Assembly: GCA_964555565.1 (NCBI GenBank)
Contig: CAZKTF010000047.1
Span: 1 to 18,753, forward strand
Length of the DNA: 18,753 nucleotides
Source: CAZKTF01 sp964555565
GTDB lineage: Bacteria; Planctomycetota; JAJSAM01; JAKLKS01
Direction: 5' to 3'
Shown here: positions 7,680-15,999 of the stretch, piece by piece
Numbering within the stretch: position 1 is the stretch's first letter
How the letters are laid out: the number at the start of each line of letters is the position of its first letter
The notes under the pieces: model-generated
The model's database searches: none
Told to the model about the DNA's origin: nothing
The model's input: only the letters and a program-made list of their open reading frames with translations
Made by a program: the position numbers and the translations under genes

Positions 7680-8140
7680 GCCGCAGCCCCGAGACGGTCG
7701 TCGCGGACCACACCGTGCTCCACGCCGCCCGCGTGATGAAGGACCGGAACGTGGGGGCCGTCGTCGTGGTGGACGAGGAGCGGCGGCCGATCGGGATCCT
7801 CACGGACCGCGACCTCGCCACCCGGGTCGTGGCCGCGGGCTCAGGCGGGTTGCCGTCCGACCCCGGGCAGATCCCCGTGGACCGCGTGATGTCGAAGCCG
7901 GTCATCACGGCGGGGCGGGACACGCTCATCTTCGACATCCTCCGCCTGATGTCGAGCAAGCGGGTCCGCCGGATCCCGATCGTGGACTCGAAGAAGCGGA
8001 TGCTGGGCCTCGTGTCCATCGACGACGCCATGGTCCTTCTCACGACCGAGCTCGCGAACGTGGCCGACGTCCTCGGGAACTCCTCCCGGGCCTTCCAGCC
8101 GGAGGTAGCCGCGGCCCGCCGCGCGACCGACATGGTGTAG
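7658..8140 (+). CDS. Two-CBS-domain protein
   Basis: A 160-residue soluble protein made of a tandem CBS (Bateman) pair and a short tail. CBS1 covers about 1-57, with MSRSPETVVAD at the start and VVVVDEERRPIGILTDRDL at its end. CBS2 covers about 74-128, with VDRVMSKPVITAG, RRIPIVD and LGLVSIDDAM. Such pairs bind adenine nucleotides and act as small regulatory modules; no enzymatic domain is attached, so its partner is unknown. The strong AGGAAGGAGG site supports the start at 7658. The start overlaps the end of the MBL gene, suggesting coupling, but a separate weak promoter may also drive it. The TAG stop lies inside the left arm of the 8136-8216 palindrome, so the last codons may have been shaped by insertion of that element. 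Confidence 0.92.
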   Translation: MLAEAIMSRSPETVVADHTVLHAARVMKDRNVGAVVVVDEERRPIGILTDRDLATRVVAAGSGGLPSDPGQIPVDRVMSKPVITAGRDTLIFDILRLMSSKRVRRIPIVDSKKRMLGLVSIDDAMVLLTTELANVADVLGNSSRAFQPEVAAARRATDMV

Positions 8141-8216
8141 GGGCGGGGCTTGCCCGGCCCGCCGTTCAAACCGTCGGGACCGCGGAACGGCGGGCGGCCT
8201 GAAGGCCGCCCGTACA
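8136..8216. repeat. Long imperfect palindrome, REP-like element
   Basis: Two 32-base arms (8136-8167 and 8185-8216) are inverted copies around a 17-base centre. Their inner 11 bases (GCCCGCCGTTC with GAACGGCGGGC) pair perfectly, and the outer ends share TGTA followed one base later by GGGCGG. The right arm holds its own 10-bp hairpin (CGGGCGGCC, TGAA-type loop, 8191-8212), and the left arm a weaker one around GGGC..GCCC. The element fills most of the spacer between the converging CBS and purN genes and includes the CBS stop codon. Its form and GC-rich TGTAGGGGCGG ends resemble dispersed REP-type intergenic repeats. It may also act as a two-way transcription stop. No other copy occurs in this window. 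Confidence 0.65.
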
Positions 8217-8243
8217 ACGGCGGTCGCGCCCCGGCCCGCCCGC

Positions 8244-8864
8244 CTACTCCAGCACGTGCACCCTCCCCTCCACCGCCCGCAGCTTGTTCCGGGCGAAGAG
8301 GGAGACCGCCTCGGGGTAGGCCTCCAGCTCGAGCGCGAAGACGCGCCGCGCGACCTCCTCCGCCGAGTCCTCGAAGCGGACCGGGCAGGTCCTCTGGAGG
8401 ATGATCGGCCCGCGGTCGTAGGCGTAGTCGGCGAAGTGGACGGTGCAGCCGGTCACCTTGGCCCCCGAGGTGATCACGGCCTGGTGGACGCGCATCCCGT
8501 ACATCCCCTGCCCGCCGAAGGAGGGGAGCAGGGCCGGGTGGATGTTCATCACCCGCCACTGGTAGTTCTTAGGGAAGCGGTACAGGCGCAGGAACCCGGC
8601 CAGGAGGACCAGGTCCACCGCCTCGCGGTCGAGGATCTGCGTGATCTTCCGCGAGAAGGACTCGGTCCCGCCCGAGGCTCCCCAGGGGACCGTGCGCTGG
8701 GTGACCTTCGCCTTCCGGGCCCGATCCAGGGCCTTCGCCCCGGGCTCCGAGGACACCACGACGACGACCTCCGCGTCGAGCACGCCCTTCGCCTGGCGGT
8801 CGAGGAGGTTCTGGAGCGTGGTGCCGCTGCCGGAGACGAGCACGCCGAGCCTGAGTGCCGCCAT
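8244..8864 (-). CDS. purN: Phosphoribosylglycinamide formyltransferase, PurN type
   Basis: The product has 206 residues, close to the family norm. It begins with the GART strand and substrate loop LGVLVSGSGTTLQNLL, where PurN usually has SGxGSNL. The catalytic set is visible: NIHPALLPSF with Asn107 and His109, and Asp150 in the DRGPII stretch after GCTVHF. It should transfer the formyl group of 10-formyl-THF to glycinamide ribonucleotide, the third step of purine synthesis, in the cytoplasm. It is the last gene of the minus-strand block, 42 bases after ileS, with a strong GGGAGGGAGG ribosome binding site directly next to a stable hairpin (8876-8898). Other formyltransferases of the same fold exist, but length and motif spacing favour PurN. 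Confidence 0.92.
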   Translation of the reverse strand: MAALRLGVLVSGSGTTLQNLLDRQAKGVLDAEVVVVVSSEPGAKALDRARKAKVTQRTVPWGASGGTESFSRKITQILDREAVDLVLLAGFLRLYRFPKNYQWRVMNIHPALLPSFGGQGMYGMRVHQAVITSGAKVTGCTVHFADYAYDRGPIILQRTCPVRFEDSAEEVARRVFALELEAYPEAVSLFARNKLRAVEGRVHVLE

Positions 8865-8875
8865 GTCCTCCCTCC

Positions 8876-8898
8876 CGGTCGCGCCTTCGGCGCGACCG
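8876..8898 (-). terminator. Hairpin between ileS and purN
   Basis: A perfect 10-bp stem (CGGTCGCGCC with GGCGCGACCG) encloses a three-base loop, GAA on the transcribed minus strand. It begins 8 bases after the ileS stop, has no T-tract, and abuts the purN ribosome binding site. It may separate ileS from purN expression or stabilise the ileS 3' end rather than fully terminate. Confidence 0.4.
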
Positions 8899-8906
8899 AT
8901 ACAAGG

Positions 8907-11783
8907 CTACTCCACGCGGGACCCCGAGGCCACGACTGCCGCGCAACGGTCGCAGAGGTCGGGGAACCGCGCGTCCTTCCCCACGGTGGGGCGCAGGTTC
9001 CAGCACCGCGCACACTTCGGGTGGGGGGACCGCACGACCTCCCGGACGCCGCCGAGGACCGTGCCGGGCAGAACCGGGACGCCCGGGCCGACCATCACCT
9101 CGGAGACCATCAACACCGCCGCCAGCGTCTCCAGCGAGAACTCAGACAGCGCCCGCGAGACGTCGTCCATGCCGCCACCGGCCAGGGTCACCGAGGCCTC
9201 CAGGTTGCTCCCGATCTCTTTCCCGGCCCGAAGGGCCTCACACTGCTGGGCCACGAGGGCGCGCGTCACGCGCAGGGAATACCAGCGGCCCAGCCTGCGC
9301 CGCTCGCCGTCCGTGAGATCGGGGACGCGCCGGGGCCAGTCCGCAAGGTGCACGCTCTCCGTCCTCCGGCCCGGGAGGAGGCCCCAGACCTCCTCCGCCA
9401 GGTGGACGAGGACCGGGGCCAGGAGGCGGCAGAGCGTCTCGGCCACGAGGAAGATGGCGGTCTGCCCCGACCTGCGCTCCCGCCCCGCGGCCGCCTCGCA
9501 GTAGAAGCGGTCCTTGGAGAAGTCGAAGTAGAAGGCGGAGAGATCCTGGTCGCAGAACTTGTAGACGTGGCCCATCGCGCGCGCGAACTCGAACTCCTCG
9601 AACCCGCGCGTGGCCAGCGCCACGACCTCCTGGAGCGTGGCGAGGATCCAGAGGTCCGCATCCAGCATCTGCGCAGGCGGGACCGTGTCGCGTTCCGGGT
9701 TGAAGTCGTGGAGGTTCCCGAGGATCCACCGGAAGGTGTTCCGGATGCGTCGGTAGGGGTCTCCCACCCGACGGAGGGTCTCCGCGGAGACCGGGATGTC
9801 CTCCCGGTACTCGATGGAGGCGACCCAGAGCCGGAGCAGGTCCGCGCCGAAGTCCTTCGCGATCTCGTCGGCGTTGAGGAGGCCACCCCTGCTCTTGGAG
9901 ACCTTCTCCCCGCCCTCGTCCACGACGAACCCGCTCGTCACGACCGTCTTCCACGGCGCCTGTCCCGTCAACGCGACGGCGGGAAGGAGGCTCAGCTGGA
10001 ACCAGCCGCGGTGCTGGTCGGTCCCCTCGAGGACGGCGTCCGAGGGATAGCGGAGGTCGGGGTTGGCCTGGACGACGGCCCGCCAGGAGGAGCCCGACTC
10101 GAACCAGACGTCGAAGATGTCCTTCGGGAGGACGAGGTCGGCGCCCCCGCAGTCGGGGCACTTCATCCCCTCCGTGAAGAGGTGGGCGGGCCCCAGGTAC
10201 CAGGCGTCCGCCCCCTCCCGGGCGACCACTTCCCCCACCCTCGCGACGAACTCCGGGCTGGTGTCGGTCTTCCCGCACGCCTCGCAGCGGAATGCCGGGA
10301 TCGGGATGCCCCACGCGCGCTGACGCGAGATGCACCAGTCGGGGCGGTCCCGGAGCATGGATGCGATTCGCGTCTGGCCCCAGGCCGGGACCCAGCGGAC
10401 CTTCGCCACCGCCTCCAGCGCGCGCTCGCGCAGCTGGTCGCGGTCCACCCGCACGAACCACTGGTCCGTGGCGCGAAAGATGATCGGCCCCTTGCAGCGC
10501 CAGCAGTGGGCGTAGGAGTGCCGGATCTTCCCCTCGCCGAGAAGCAAACCGGTCCCGCGGAGCATTCCGAGAACCGCCTCGTTCGCCTCCTCGGCGATCT
10601 TCTTCCCGGCAAGTGCGGGACCGACTTCGTCGGTGTACCGTCCCCGCTCGTCCACCGGGGAGAAGATGGGGAGTCCCTCGGCGAGTCCCGTGCGGAAGTC
10701 GTCCATCCCGTGGCCGGGGGCCGTGTGGACGCAGCCCGTGCCGTCCTCATCGGAAACGTAGGAAGCGGGGACGACCGGGCGGGTACCAAGGTCCTGCTCT
10801 CCCTTTGCCCAGGAGGGCTGGAAGCCGGGGCGCATGATGGTCGCAAGGGGATGCTCGTAGGTCGTCCCCTTGAGCTCCGCGCCCTTCACCGTGCGGCCCG
10901 CCGTGGTGGCTTCCACCAGGCCGCAGGCCTCTGCCACTGCGCCGAGCCGCTTCACCGCGACGATGTTGCGGCTCACCCTCCCCTCTCTCGTCCGGCAGTG
11001 CGCGGCCGCGTACTCGATGCCCGGGTGCACCGCCACGGCGAGGTTCGAGGGGAGCGTCCATGGCGTCGTCGTCCACACGAGGAAGGCGAGGTCGGTCCCC
11101 TGCGCAAGACCGAATTTCGCGGCTAGCGCCGGATCCGTCACCACGCAGCGGACGAAGACTGACGGGGCCTCTCGGTCGTGGTACTCCAGCTCCGCCTCGG
11201 CGAGCGCCGTGGCGCACTCCGGGCACCAGGCGGTGGAGCGCTTGTCTCGGGTGACGAAGCCCTTCTCGAGGAGGTCGTGGAAGACCGAGAGGACGCCGGC
11301 CTCGTAGGAGGGGTCCATCGTGAGGTAGGGGCGGTCCCAGTCCCCCAGGCACCCCATCCGCCGGAACTGGCGCCGCTGGACGTCGAGGAAGTGCTCGGCG
11401 TACTTCCGGCAGCGCTTCCGAACCTCGGCGGGGGGAAGCGTGCGCGCTTCCGCGCCCGCCTCCTTCATCACGCGGTGCTCGATGGGGAGCCCGTGGCAAT
11501 CCCATCCCGGTACGAAGGGGACGTCCTCGCCCTTCATCGTGTGGTATCGGACGATGAAGTCCTTCAGGACCTTCGTCATCGCCGTCCCGATGTGGACGTC
11601 CCCGTTGGCGTAGGGCGGCCCGTCGTGGAAGACGAACTTCGGTGCCCCCTTCCGCGCCGCGCGGACTGTCCCGTAGAGGTCCATCGCCTCCCAGCGCGAC
11701 TGGATCTCGGGCTCCCGCTTCGGCAGGTCCGCCTTCATGGGGAACGCGGTCTTCGGCAGGCGGAGCGTGGGCTTGTAGTCCAT
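8907..11783 (-). CDS. ileS: Isoleucyl-tRNA synthetase
   Basis: A class Ia aminoacyl-tRNA synthetase of 958 residues, near the usual bacterial IleS length. The HIGH-type motif is HIGT at 64-67, in the context PPYANGDVHIGT. WDCHGLPIE (94-102) is diagnostic for IleS, and the KMSKS loop reads KVSKS at 627-631. Between them is the CP1 editing domain. Internal Cys pairs (FRCEACGK and MKCPDCGG) and a C-terminal zinc site (Cys924, Cys927, Cys944, Cys947) are present, as in bacterial-type IleS. It charges tRNA-Ile and edits valine. The ATG at 11783 has no clear Shine-Dalgarno, and a TAGGAT lies only 11 bases upstream, so a very short leader or coupling to the PNP stop 37 bases away is possible. It lies between the PNP and purN genes, an association I read as operon layout rather than function. 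Confidence 0.97.
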   Translation of the reverse strand: MDYKPTLRLPKTAFPMKADLPKREPEIQSRWEAMDLYGTVRAARKGAPKFVFHDGPPYANGDVHIGTAMTKVLKDFIVRYHTMKGEDVPFVPGWDCHGLPIEHRVMKEAGAEARTLPPAEVRKRCRKYAEHFLDVQRRQFRRMGCLGDWDRPYLTMDPSYEAGVLSVFHDLLEKGFVTRDKRSTAWCPECATALAEAELEYHDREAPSVFVRCVVTDPALAAKFGLAQGTDLAFLVWTTTPWTLPSNLAVAVHPGIEYAAAHCRTREGRVSRNIVAVKRLGAVAEACGLVEATTAGRTVKGAELKGTTYEHPLATIMRPGFQPSWAKGEQDLGTRPVVPASYVSDEDGTGCVHTAPGHGMDDFRTGLAEGLPIFSPVDERGRYTDEVGPALAGKKIAEEANEAVLGMLRGTGLLLGEGKIRHSYAHCWRCKGPIIFRATDQWFVRVDRDQLRERALEAVAKVRWVPAWGQTRIASMLRDRPDWCISRQRAWGIPIPAFRCEACGKTDTSPEFVARVGEVVAREGADAWYLGPAHLFTEGMKCPDCGGADLVLPKDIFDVWFESGSSWRAVVQANPDLRYPSDAVLEGTDQHRGWFQLSLLPAVALTGQAPWKTVVTSGFVVDEGGEKVSKSRGGLLNADEIAKDFGADLLRLWVASIEYREDIPVSAETLRRVGDPYRRIRNTFRWILGNLHDFNPERDTVPPAQMLDADLWILATLQEVVALATRGFEEFEFARAMGHVYKFCDQDLSAFYFDFSKDRFYCEAAAGRERRSGQTAIFLVAETLCRLLAPVLVHLAEEVWGLLPGRRTESVHLADWPRRVPDLTDGERRRLGRWYSLRVTRALVAQQCEALRAGKEIGSNLEASVTLAGGGMDDVSRALSEFSLETLAAVLMVSEVMVGPGVPVLPGTVLGGVREVVRSPHPKCARCWNLRPTVGKDARFPDLCDRCAAVVASGSRVE

Positions 11784-11794
11784 CGCGGGGGCGG

Positions 11795-11800
11795 ATCCTA
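11795..11800 (-). promoter_or_regulatory. Weak possible -10 element before ileS
   Basis: TAGGAT on the minus strand lies 11 bases before the ileS ATG. There is no TG extension and no good -35 at 16-18 bases. If used, transcripts would be almost leaderless, which would fit the absence of a Shine-Dalgarno. Confidence 0.2.
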
Positions 11801-11820
11801 GGCGGGGCGGGCGGAGGGGC

Positions 11821-12735
11821 CTAGTGCTTGCGGGCAGGCGCGCGGGGCAGCCGCTCGACGCACCCGAGGAGGATCCGGGCGAGCCGCGGGCCCGCCTCGG
11901 CCGCGGTGGCGAGGATGCGCGGGAGGTCCACCGGCTCGAGCGCGTCCGGGAGGCACATGTCGGTCACGACGGAGAACCCGAGCACGCGCATCCCGCAGTG
12001 CACCGCGACGATGGCCTCGGGGACCGTGGACATCCCGACCGCGTGGGCCCCGAGGGCGCGCAGCATCCGGTACTCGGCCCGGGTCTCGAGCTGGGGGCCC
12101 GGGAGCGCCGCGTACACCCCGCGCCGGAGCGGGATCCGCTCCTCCCGGGCGACCGCCTCCGCGAGCGCCACCAGCGCCGGGTCGTAGACCCGCGACAGGT
12201 CGGGGAACCGCGGGCCCGCGGCGTCGTCGTTGGGGCCGCGGAGCGGGCTGTCTCCCATGAGGTTCAGGTGGTCGTCGATGACCATGACCTCCCCGGCCCG
12301 GAACAGCGGGTCGAGGCCGCCGCAGGCGTTCGTGGCCACGAGCGTCCCGCAGCCCAGCGCCCGCATCACCCGGACCGGGAAGGTGACCTCGCGCAGCGAG
12401 TACCCCTCGTAGAAGTGGAACCTCCCCTCCATGGCGACGACGGGACGCCCCCGGAGCCTCCCGGCCAGCAGGGCCCCCCTGTGCCCCTCCACGGTGGAGA
12501 GCGGGAAGCCCGGGATCCGGGCGTAGGGGACGGAGACGGTCCCCTGCACCTCCTCGGCCACCCCGCCGAGCCCCGTGCCGAGGATGATCCCGGCCTCGGG
12601 CCGAAGGTCCCCGAGGAGGGGGCGGAGGTGGCGGGCCGCGGCCTCGACCCGGGCCCGCTGCTCCGCGACGGTGGGCCCCGGCGGGCCGTCGCCCGACCCC
12701 GGGGTCCCGGCGGACCCCCGCGCGCGGGGACTCAC
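11821..12735 (-). CDS. punA: Trimeric-type purine nucleoside phosphorylase
   Basis: A 304-residue member of the PNP/MTAP family (NP-II, trimeric type). Phosphate and sugar-site elements include ILGTGLGG (51-58), the GHRG histidine (His85), EGRFHFYEGY (103-112) and ATNACGG (134-140). The base-binding GPQLETRAEY with Glu217 and GMST with Met235 follow. The position that is Asn in classical 6-oxopurine PNPs (Asn243 in the human enzyme) appears here as Asp259 in VVTDMCLPD, as in methylthioadenosine phosphorylases. It cleaves purine nucleosides with phosphate, but base preference is therefore uncertain. The GTG start overlaps the yggU stop (GTGA). The first 20 or so residues are an extra Gly/Pro-rich leader; the valines I checked within the first 30 codons are GTC, so I see no alternative start there. 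It is likely co-transcribed with yggU upstream and ileS downstream. Confidence 0.92.
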   Translation of the reverse strand: MSPRARGSAGTPGSGDGPPGPTVAEQRARVEAAARHLRPLLGDLRPEAGIILGTGLGGVAEEVQGTVSVPYARIPGFPLSTVEGHRGALLAGRLRGRPVVAMEGRFHFYEGYSLREVTFPVRVMRALGCGTLVATNACGGLDPLFRAGEVMVIDDHLNLMGDSPLRGPNDDAAGPRFPDLSRVYDPALVALAEAVAREERIPLRRGVYAALPGPQLETRAEYRMLRALGAHAVGMSTVPEAIVAVHCGMRVLGFSVVTDMCLPDALEPVDLPRILATAAEAGPRLARILLGCVERLPRAPARKH

Positions 12736-13070
12736 CGCGACTTGCGGCCGCGGCCTCCCGCGGCAGCCGCCTCGATCCGCGCCCGCAGCTCCTCGGGCTC
12801 CATCCCGGAGACGAGGACCTCCTTCTCGGGCGACGCCGCCCCGGAGGCGATGGTCACCGCGCGGCGGGGGAGGCCGAGGGTCTCCGCCAGGAGCAGCTCG
12901 AGGGCCCGGTTCGCGCCCCCCTTCTCGGCGGGCTCGGCCAGGGCGACGCGGAGCCGGTCCCCGGAGGGGCCGAGGATCCGCGTGCGGCTCGCGCCGGCGA
13001 CCGCCTTGATGCGGATGACGGTGCCCCCGGAAGGGGCAGGCCGGATGGCCGAGGGAGGAAGGACGCTCAT
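12732..13070 (-). CDS. yggU: DUF167/YggU family protein
   Basis: A 112-residue protein whose core (about 17-100) is the DUF167 domain: VIRIKAVAGASRTRI at the first strand, the ALAEPAEKGGANRAL helix start (family P..GkAN), and a final VTIASGAASPEKEVLV strand pair in place of the usual v.i..G..sr.K.v. The function of the family is unknown. YggU is often encoded near yggS, as here, though a kinase gene lies between them. The start at ATG 13070 is preceded by AGGAG; a short Ser/Pro-rich leader precedes the domain. Its stop overlaps the PNP start by four bases, so they are probably translated together. Confidence 0.88.
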   Translation of the reverse strand: MSVLPPSAIRPAPSGGTVIRIKAVAGASRTRILGPSGDRLRVALAEPAEKGGANRALELLLAETLGLPRRAVTIASGAASPEKEVLVSGMEPEELRARIEAAAAGGRGRKSR

Positions 13071-13092
13071 GTCGCGGTCTCCTGCGGTGGCT

Positions 13093-13111
13093 CCCGCCGC
13101 GTGTCGGCGGG
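13093..13111 (-). other. Hairpin between kinase and yggU
   Basis: A 7-bp stem (CCCGCCG, 13093-13099, with CGGCGGG, 13105-13111) with a five-base loop starts two bases after the kinase stop codon and ends about 20 bases before the yggU start. There is no T-tract. It could attenuate or merely protect the upstream message. Confidence 0.3.
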
Positions 13112-13113
13112 GA

Positions 13114-15996
13114 CTACTTGGGCCGGGCCCCGAACTCCCTGACGAACCGGTTCGACGTCTCCTGCGGCACGAGGAAGAGCGGGACGGGACCCTCCGGCCC
13201 GCGCTCGGAGTGGTTGAGGATGAAGAAGTCGGTGACGTAGAACTTCTCCGTGGACTCGAAGCGGTCGAGGAGCGTCTCGACCTTCCTGCGCGCGTCCTCC
13301 GTCAGGCGCTCGTTGTCCCCCGCCTTGACGCGCTCGTACTCCTTCATCGCCGTCTCGACGGAGGACTGCGTGTTGTGGAAGAAGTCGTGGGCGAAGACCT
13401 CGGCCCCGATCCAGGCCCTCAGCTCCGGGGAGACGACGGCCGACGGCTTCGCCATGTCGGCGGCGGACAACTCCTGGACGGCCAGGCTCCCCTCGCCCGC
13501 CTCGGAGAGGAAGACGGCGAGGTCGAGGTGCTCCTCGCCGCTCATGGGCCAGAGCGTCCCCTTCAGCAGGAAGTCCTCGTAGAGCTCCCGCGGCGTCATC
13601 TCGCGGAACTCCAGGACCTTCTTCACGATCCCCGCGCCCGTGCTCTGGACGACCGGGACCCCCTCGGGGGTCGCCGGGCGGGCGCCGGGCGAGGTGTCGA
13701 GCAGCATGCTCGCGCCCTGCTTCACGGACCTGGGGAAGCCGGGGTCCTTGAGGTCCTTGCCCCGGGCGTTGAGGCGGGACGCGATCGTCTCGAAGAGGTG
13801 GCGGCAGCGGGCGTACTCGCCGAGCTTCGCGTCCGCCCGGTCCTGGAAGATCCAGGTCCTGAGGCCCGCCCGGGCGTCCTTCCACTTCTGGGTCGCCTCC
13901 TCCCAGCGGTACTCGAAGAAGGGCGTGGCGGGGTCGGGCCCGTCCGCGGGCGCCAGGCGGCGGATCGCGAGGTAGGCGCGGAACCAGGACTGCTGGTCCT
14001 TCGCGAAGGCCTCCCGCGTCACCTGGAGGGCCCTCTGCAGCGTGGAGTCGAGCGCCGCCTTCGCGACGTCGTGGGGGTCCTTGAAGTTCCCGGCCGCCGT
14101 ATCGACCTCGAGGATGCGGTCCACGAAGTCCTGGAGCTCCTGGCGCGCCCGGACGTAGCCCGGGTCCCCGGGGAACGCCTCCGCCGCGTCCTTCGCCGCC
14201 TTGACGGAGGTTTCCGCCTTCCGGGACGCCTCCATCACGAGGTTCTCGCTCCGGTCCTTCACCGCCGTCGCGAACCCGGCGGGGAGGGACTCGGGCTGCT
14301 TCTGGAGCGCATCGACCCCGGACTTGAGCTCGACCAGGGCCTTCGAGAAGCGGCCCTCCTCGGCGAAGCCGTCCACCCGCTCGAGGAGCTTCGCCCACTC
14401 CGCGGCGGCCGCCTCCTGCGCCGCCTTGAACTCCTTCTTCGCGGCATCGACGGCGTCGCGCGTCCGCTTCGCCACGGCCTTCGCCTCGTCCCCCTTGGGG
14501 GTCCCGGGGTACTCGGCGCCGACCCTCTCGTACCGCCTCGCGACCTCGAGCCAGGCCGCCTCCGCCCCGGGCTTCCGCCAGGTCTTCTCCGGCGGCCCGC
14601 CCAGCCTGTCCCTGAGCTTCAGCTCGTCCTCCCGGATCGGGTTGAACGCATCCCAGGCGAGCTGCTCCGGCTTCGGGCCGACGGGCTTCACGACCTCGGG
14701 GTCCTTCGGCGGGTCGGGATGCTCCCTCCACCGGTCCACCGTCTCCTTCGGCTTCGTCGCGTAGTAGTACACGACGCCGCCCAGCGCCACGACGGCGACG
14801 AACAGGACCGCCGCGATGGCGCGGTTCCGCCTCGCGCTCCTGACCGCGCCGTGGGCCTCGAGGTGGTACATGACCCGCACGCGCTCGAGGTCGTCCAGGA
14901 GCCCCTGCGCCGAGCGGTAGCGCTCGGCGGGCTTCTTCTTCATCAGCTTCGCGAGGATCGCGGCGATCTCCTCGGGGAGGTCCGGGACGATCTTCGGGAG
15001 CGGGACCGGCTCCTCCTGGACCTGCTTGAGGACGATCTCCTTGACGTTCTCGCCGCTGAAGGGGGTGCGGCCCCCGAGGACGAGGTAGAAGGTGGCCCCG
15101 AGGGAGTAGAGGTCCGCCCGGTGATCGACGTCCTTCCCCTGGGCCTGCTCCGGGGCGATGAAGTGCGGGGTCCCGAAGATCGCCCCGCCCTCCTCGGAGG
15201 TCTCCTCGGCCCTCTTGGCGAGGCCGAGGTCCCCGATCTTCACCGTCCCCTGGGAGGTGAGCATCAGGTTGTCGGGCTTGATGTCGCGGTGGACGATCCC
15301 CTTCTGCTCGGCGAAGATGAGGCCCCGCGCGGCGTCGGACATCATCTCGAGGGCGCGCTTCCAGGGGACCTTCCCCTCCTTGCTCACCACGTCCCCGACG
15401 CTCCCGTTCTCCATCAGCTCCATGGAGAAGTAGTAGATGTTGCGGTCCCTGCCGACGTCGAAGACCTGGACGAGGTTCGGGTGGTTGAGCTGGCCCGCGG
15501 CCTTCGCCTCGCGCACGAACCGCTCGACGAAGAGCGGGTCGCTCACGAGCTTCGAGGAGAGGACCTTCAGCGCCACGACGCGGCTGAGGGAGAGCTGCTC
15601 CGCCTTGTAGACGGTCCCCATCCCGCCGCGCCCGATGCGCTCGAGGATCCGGTACCCGCCGAGGGTCTTCCCGACGAGGCCCGCGGGGGTCTCCTCCTTC
15701 GCGTCCGAGAGGAACGAGAGGATGGTCTCGCCCACCTGGATCTTGTCCCCGATGTTCAGCGGGGCGGGCGCGGCCAGCTTCTCGTCGTTGAGGACCGTCC
15801 CGTTGAGGGAGTTGAGGTCCCGCACGACGAAGGTCCCGTTCTCGGAGCGGATCTCGAAGTGGTGGCGGGAGGAGAGGGCGTCGCGGATCCGCATCGACGC
15901 GTTGGGGTTCTCCCGGCCGAAGGTGTAGGTCTTGCCGGGCTCCACGACGAGGGTCTTGCCCTTGTCCGAGCCCCGCTCGACCACGATGAGCGGCAT
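13114..15996 (-). CDS. FHA-domain transmembrane Ser/Thr protein kinase with large outer region
   Basis: A 960-residue signalling protein. An N-terminal FHA domain (about 1-98) has FGRENPN (26-32), SSRHH (42-46) and LNSLNGT (61-67), the phosphothreonine-binding set. The Hanks-type kinase domain (about 113-375) has the glycine loop IGRGGMGTVY, Lys144, Glu163, HRDIKPDN (236-243), DLG (256-258) in place of DFG, GTPHFIAPEQ (275-284) and a full C-lobe, so it looks catalytically active. A single membrane helix (about 393-412) is followed by some 545 residues predicted outside the cytoplasm, rich in charged helices, for which I recognise no domain. The protein is expected to sense an envelope signal and phosphorylate cytoplasmic targets. 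Its start lies three bases after the yggS stop. Targets and ligand are unknown. Confidence 0.95.
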   Translation of the reverse strand: MPLIVVERGSDKGKTLVVEPGKTYTFGRENPNASMRIRDALSSRHHFEIRSENGTFVVRDLNSLNGTVLNDEKLAAPAPLNIGDKIQVGETILSFLSDAKEETPAGLVGKTLGGYRILERIGRGGMGTVYKAEQLSLSRVVALKVLSSKLVSDPLFVERFVREAKAAGQLNHPNLVQVFDVGRDRNIYYFSMELMENGSVGDVVSKEGKVPWKRALEMMSDAARGLIFAEQKGIVHRDIKPDNLMLTSQGTVKIGDLGLAKRAEETSEEGGAIFGTPHFIAPEQAQGKDVDHRADLYSLGATFYLVLGGRTPFSGENVKEIVLKQVQEEPVPLPKIVPDLPEEIAAILAKLMKKKPAERYRSAQGLLDDLERVRVMYHLEAHGAVRSARRNRAIAAVLFVAVVALGGVVYYYATKPKETVDRWREHPDPPKDPEVVKPVGPKPEQLAWDAFNPIREDELKLRDRLGGPPEKTWRKPGAEAAWLEVARRYERVGAEYPGTPKGDEAKAVAKRTRDAVDAAKKEFKAAQEAAAAEWAKLLERVDGFAEEGRFSKALVELKSGVDALQKQPESLPAGFATAVKDRSENLVMEASRKAETSVKAAKDAAEAFPGDPGYVRARQELQDFVDRILEVDTAAGNFKDPHDVAKAALDSTLQRALQVTREAFAKDQQSWFRAYLAIRRLAPADGPDPATPFFEYRWEEATQKWKDARAGLRTWIFQDRADAKLGEYARCRHLFETIASRLNARGKDLKDPGFPRSVKQGASMLLDTSPGARPATPEGVPVVQSTGAGIVKKVLEFREMTPRELYEDFLLKGTLWPMSGEEHLDLAVFLSEAGEGSLAVQELSAADMAKPSAVVSPELRAWIGAEVFAHDFFHNTQSSVETAMKEYERVKAGDNERLTEDARRKVETLLDRFESTEKFYVTDFFILNHSERGPEGPVPLFLVPQETSNRFVREFGARPK

Positions 15997-15999
15997 GGG

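Noticed and set aside
8256..11126. A 956-codon plus-strand open frame opposite purN and ileS
   Set aside because: It is a shadow of two conserved enzymes with intact catalytic motifs and has no ribosome binding site or recognisable domain.
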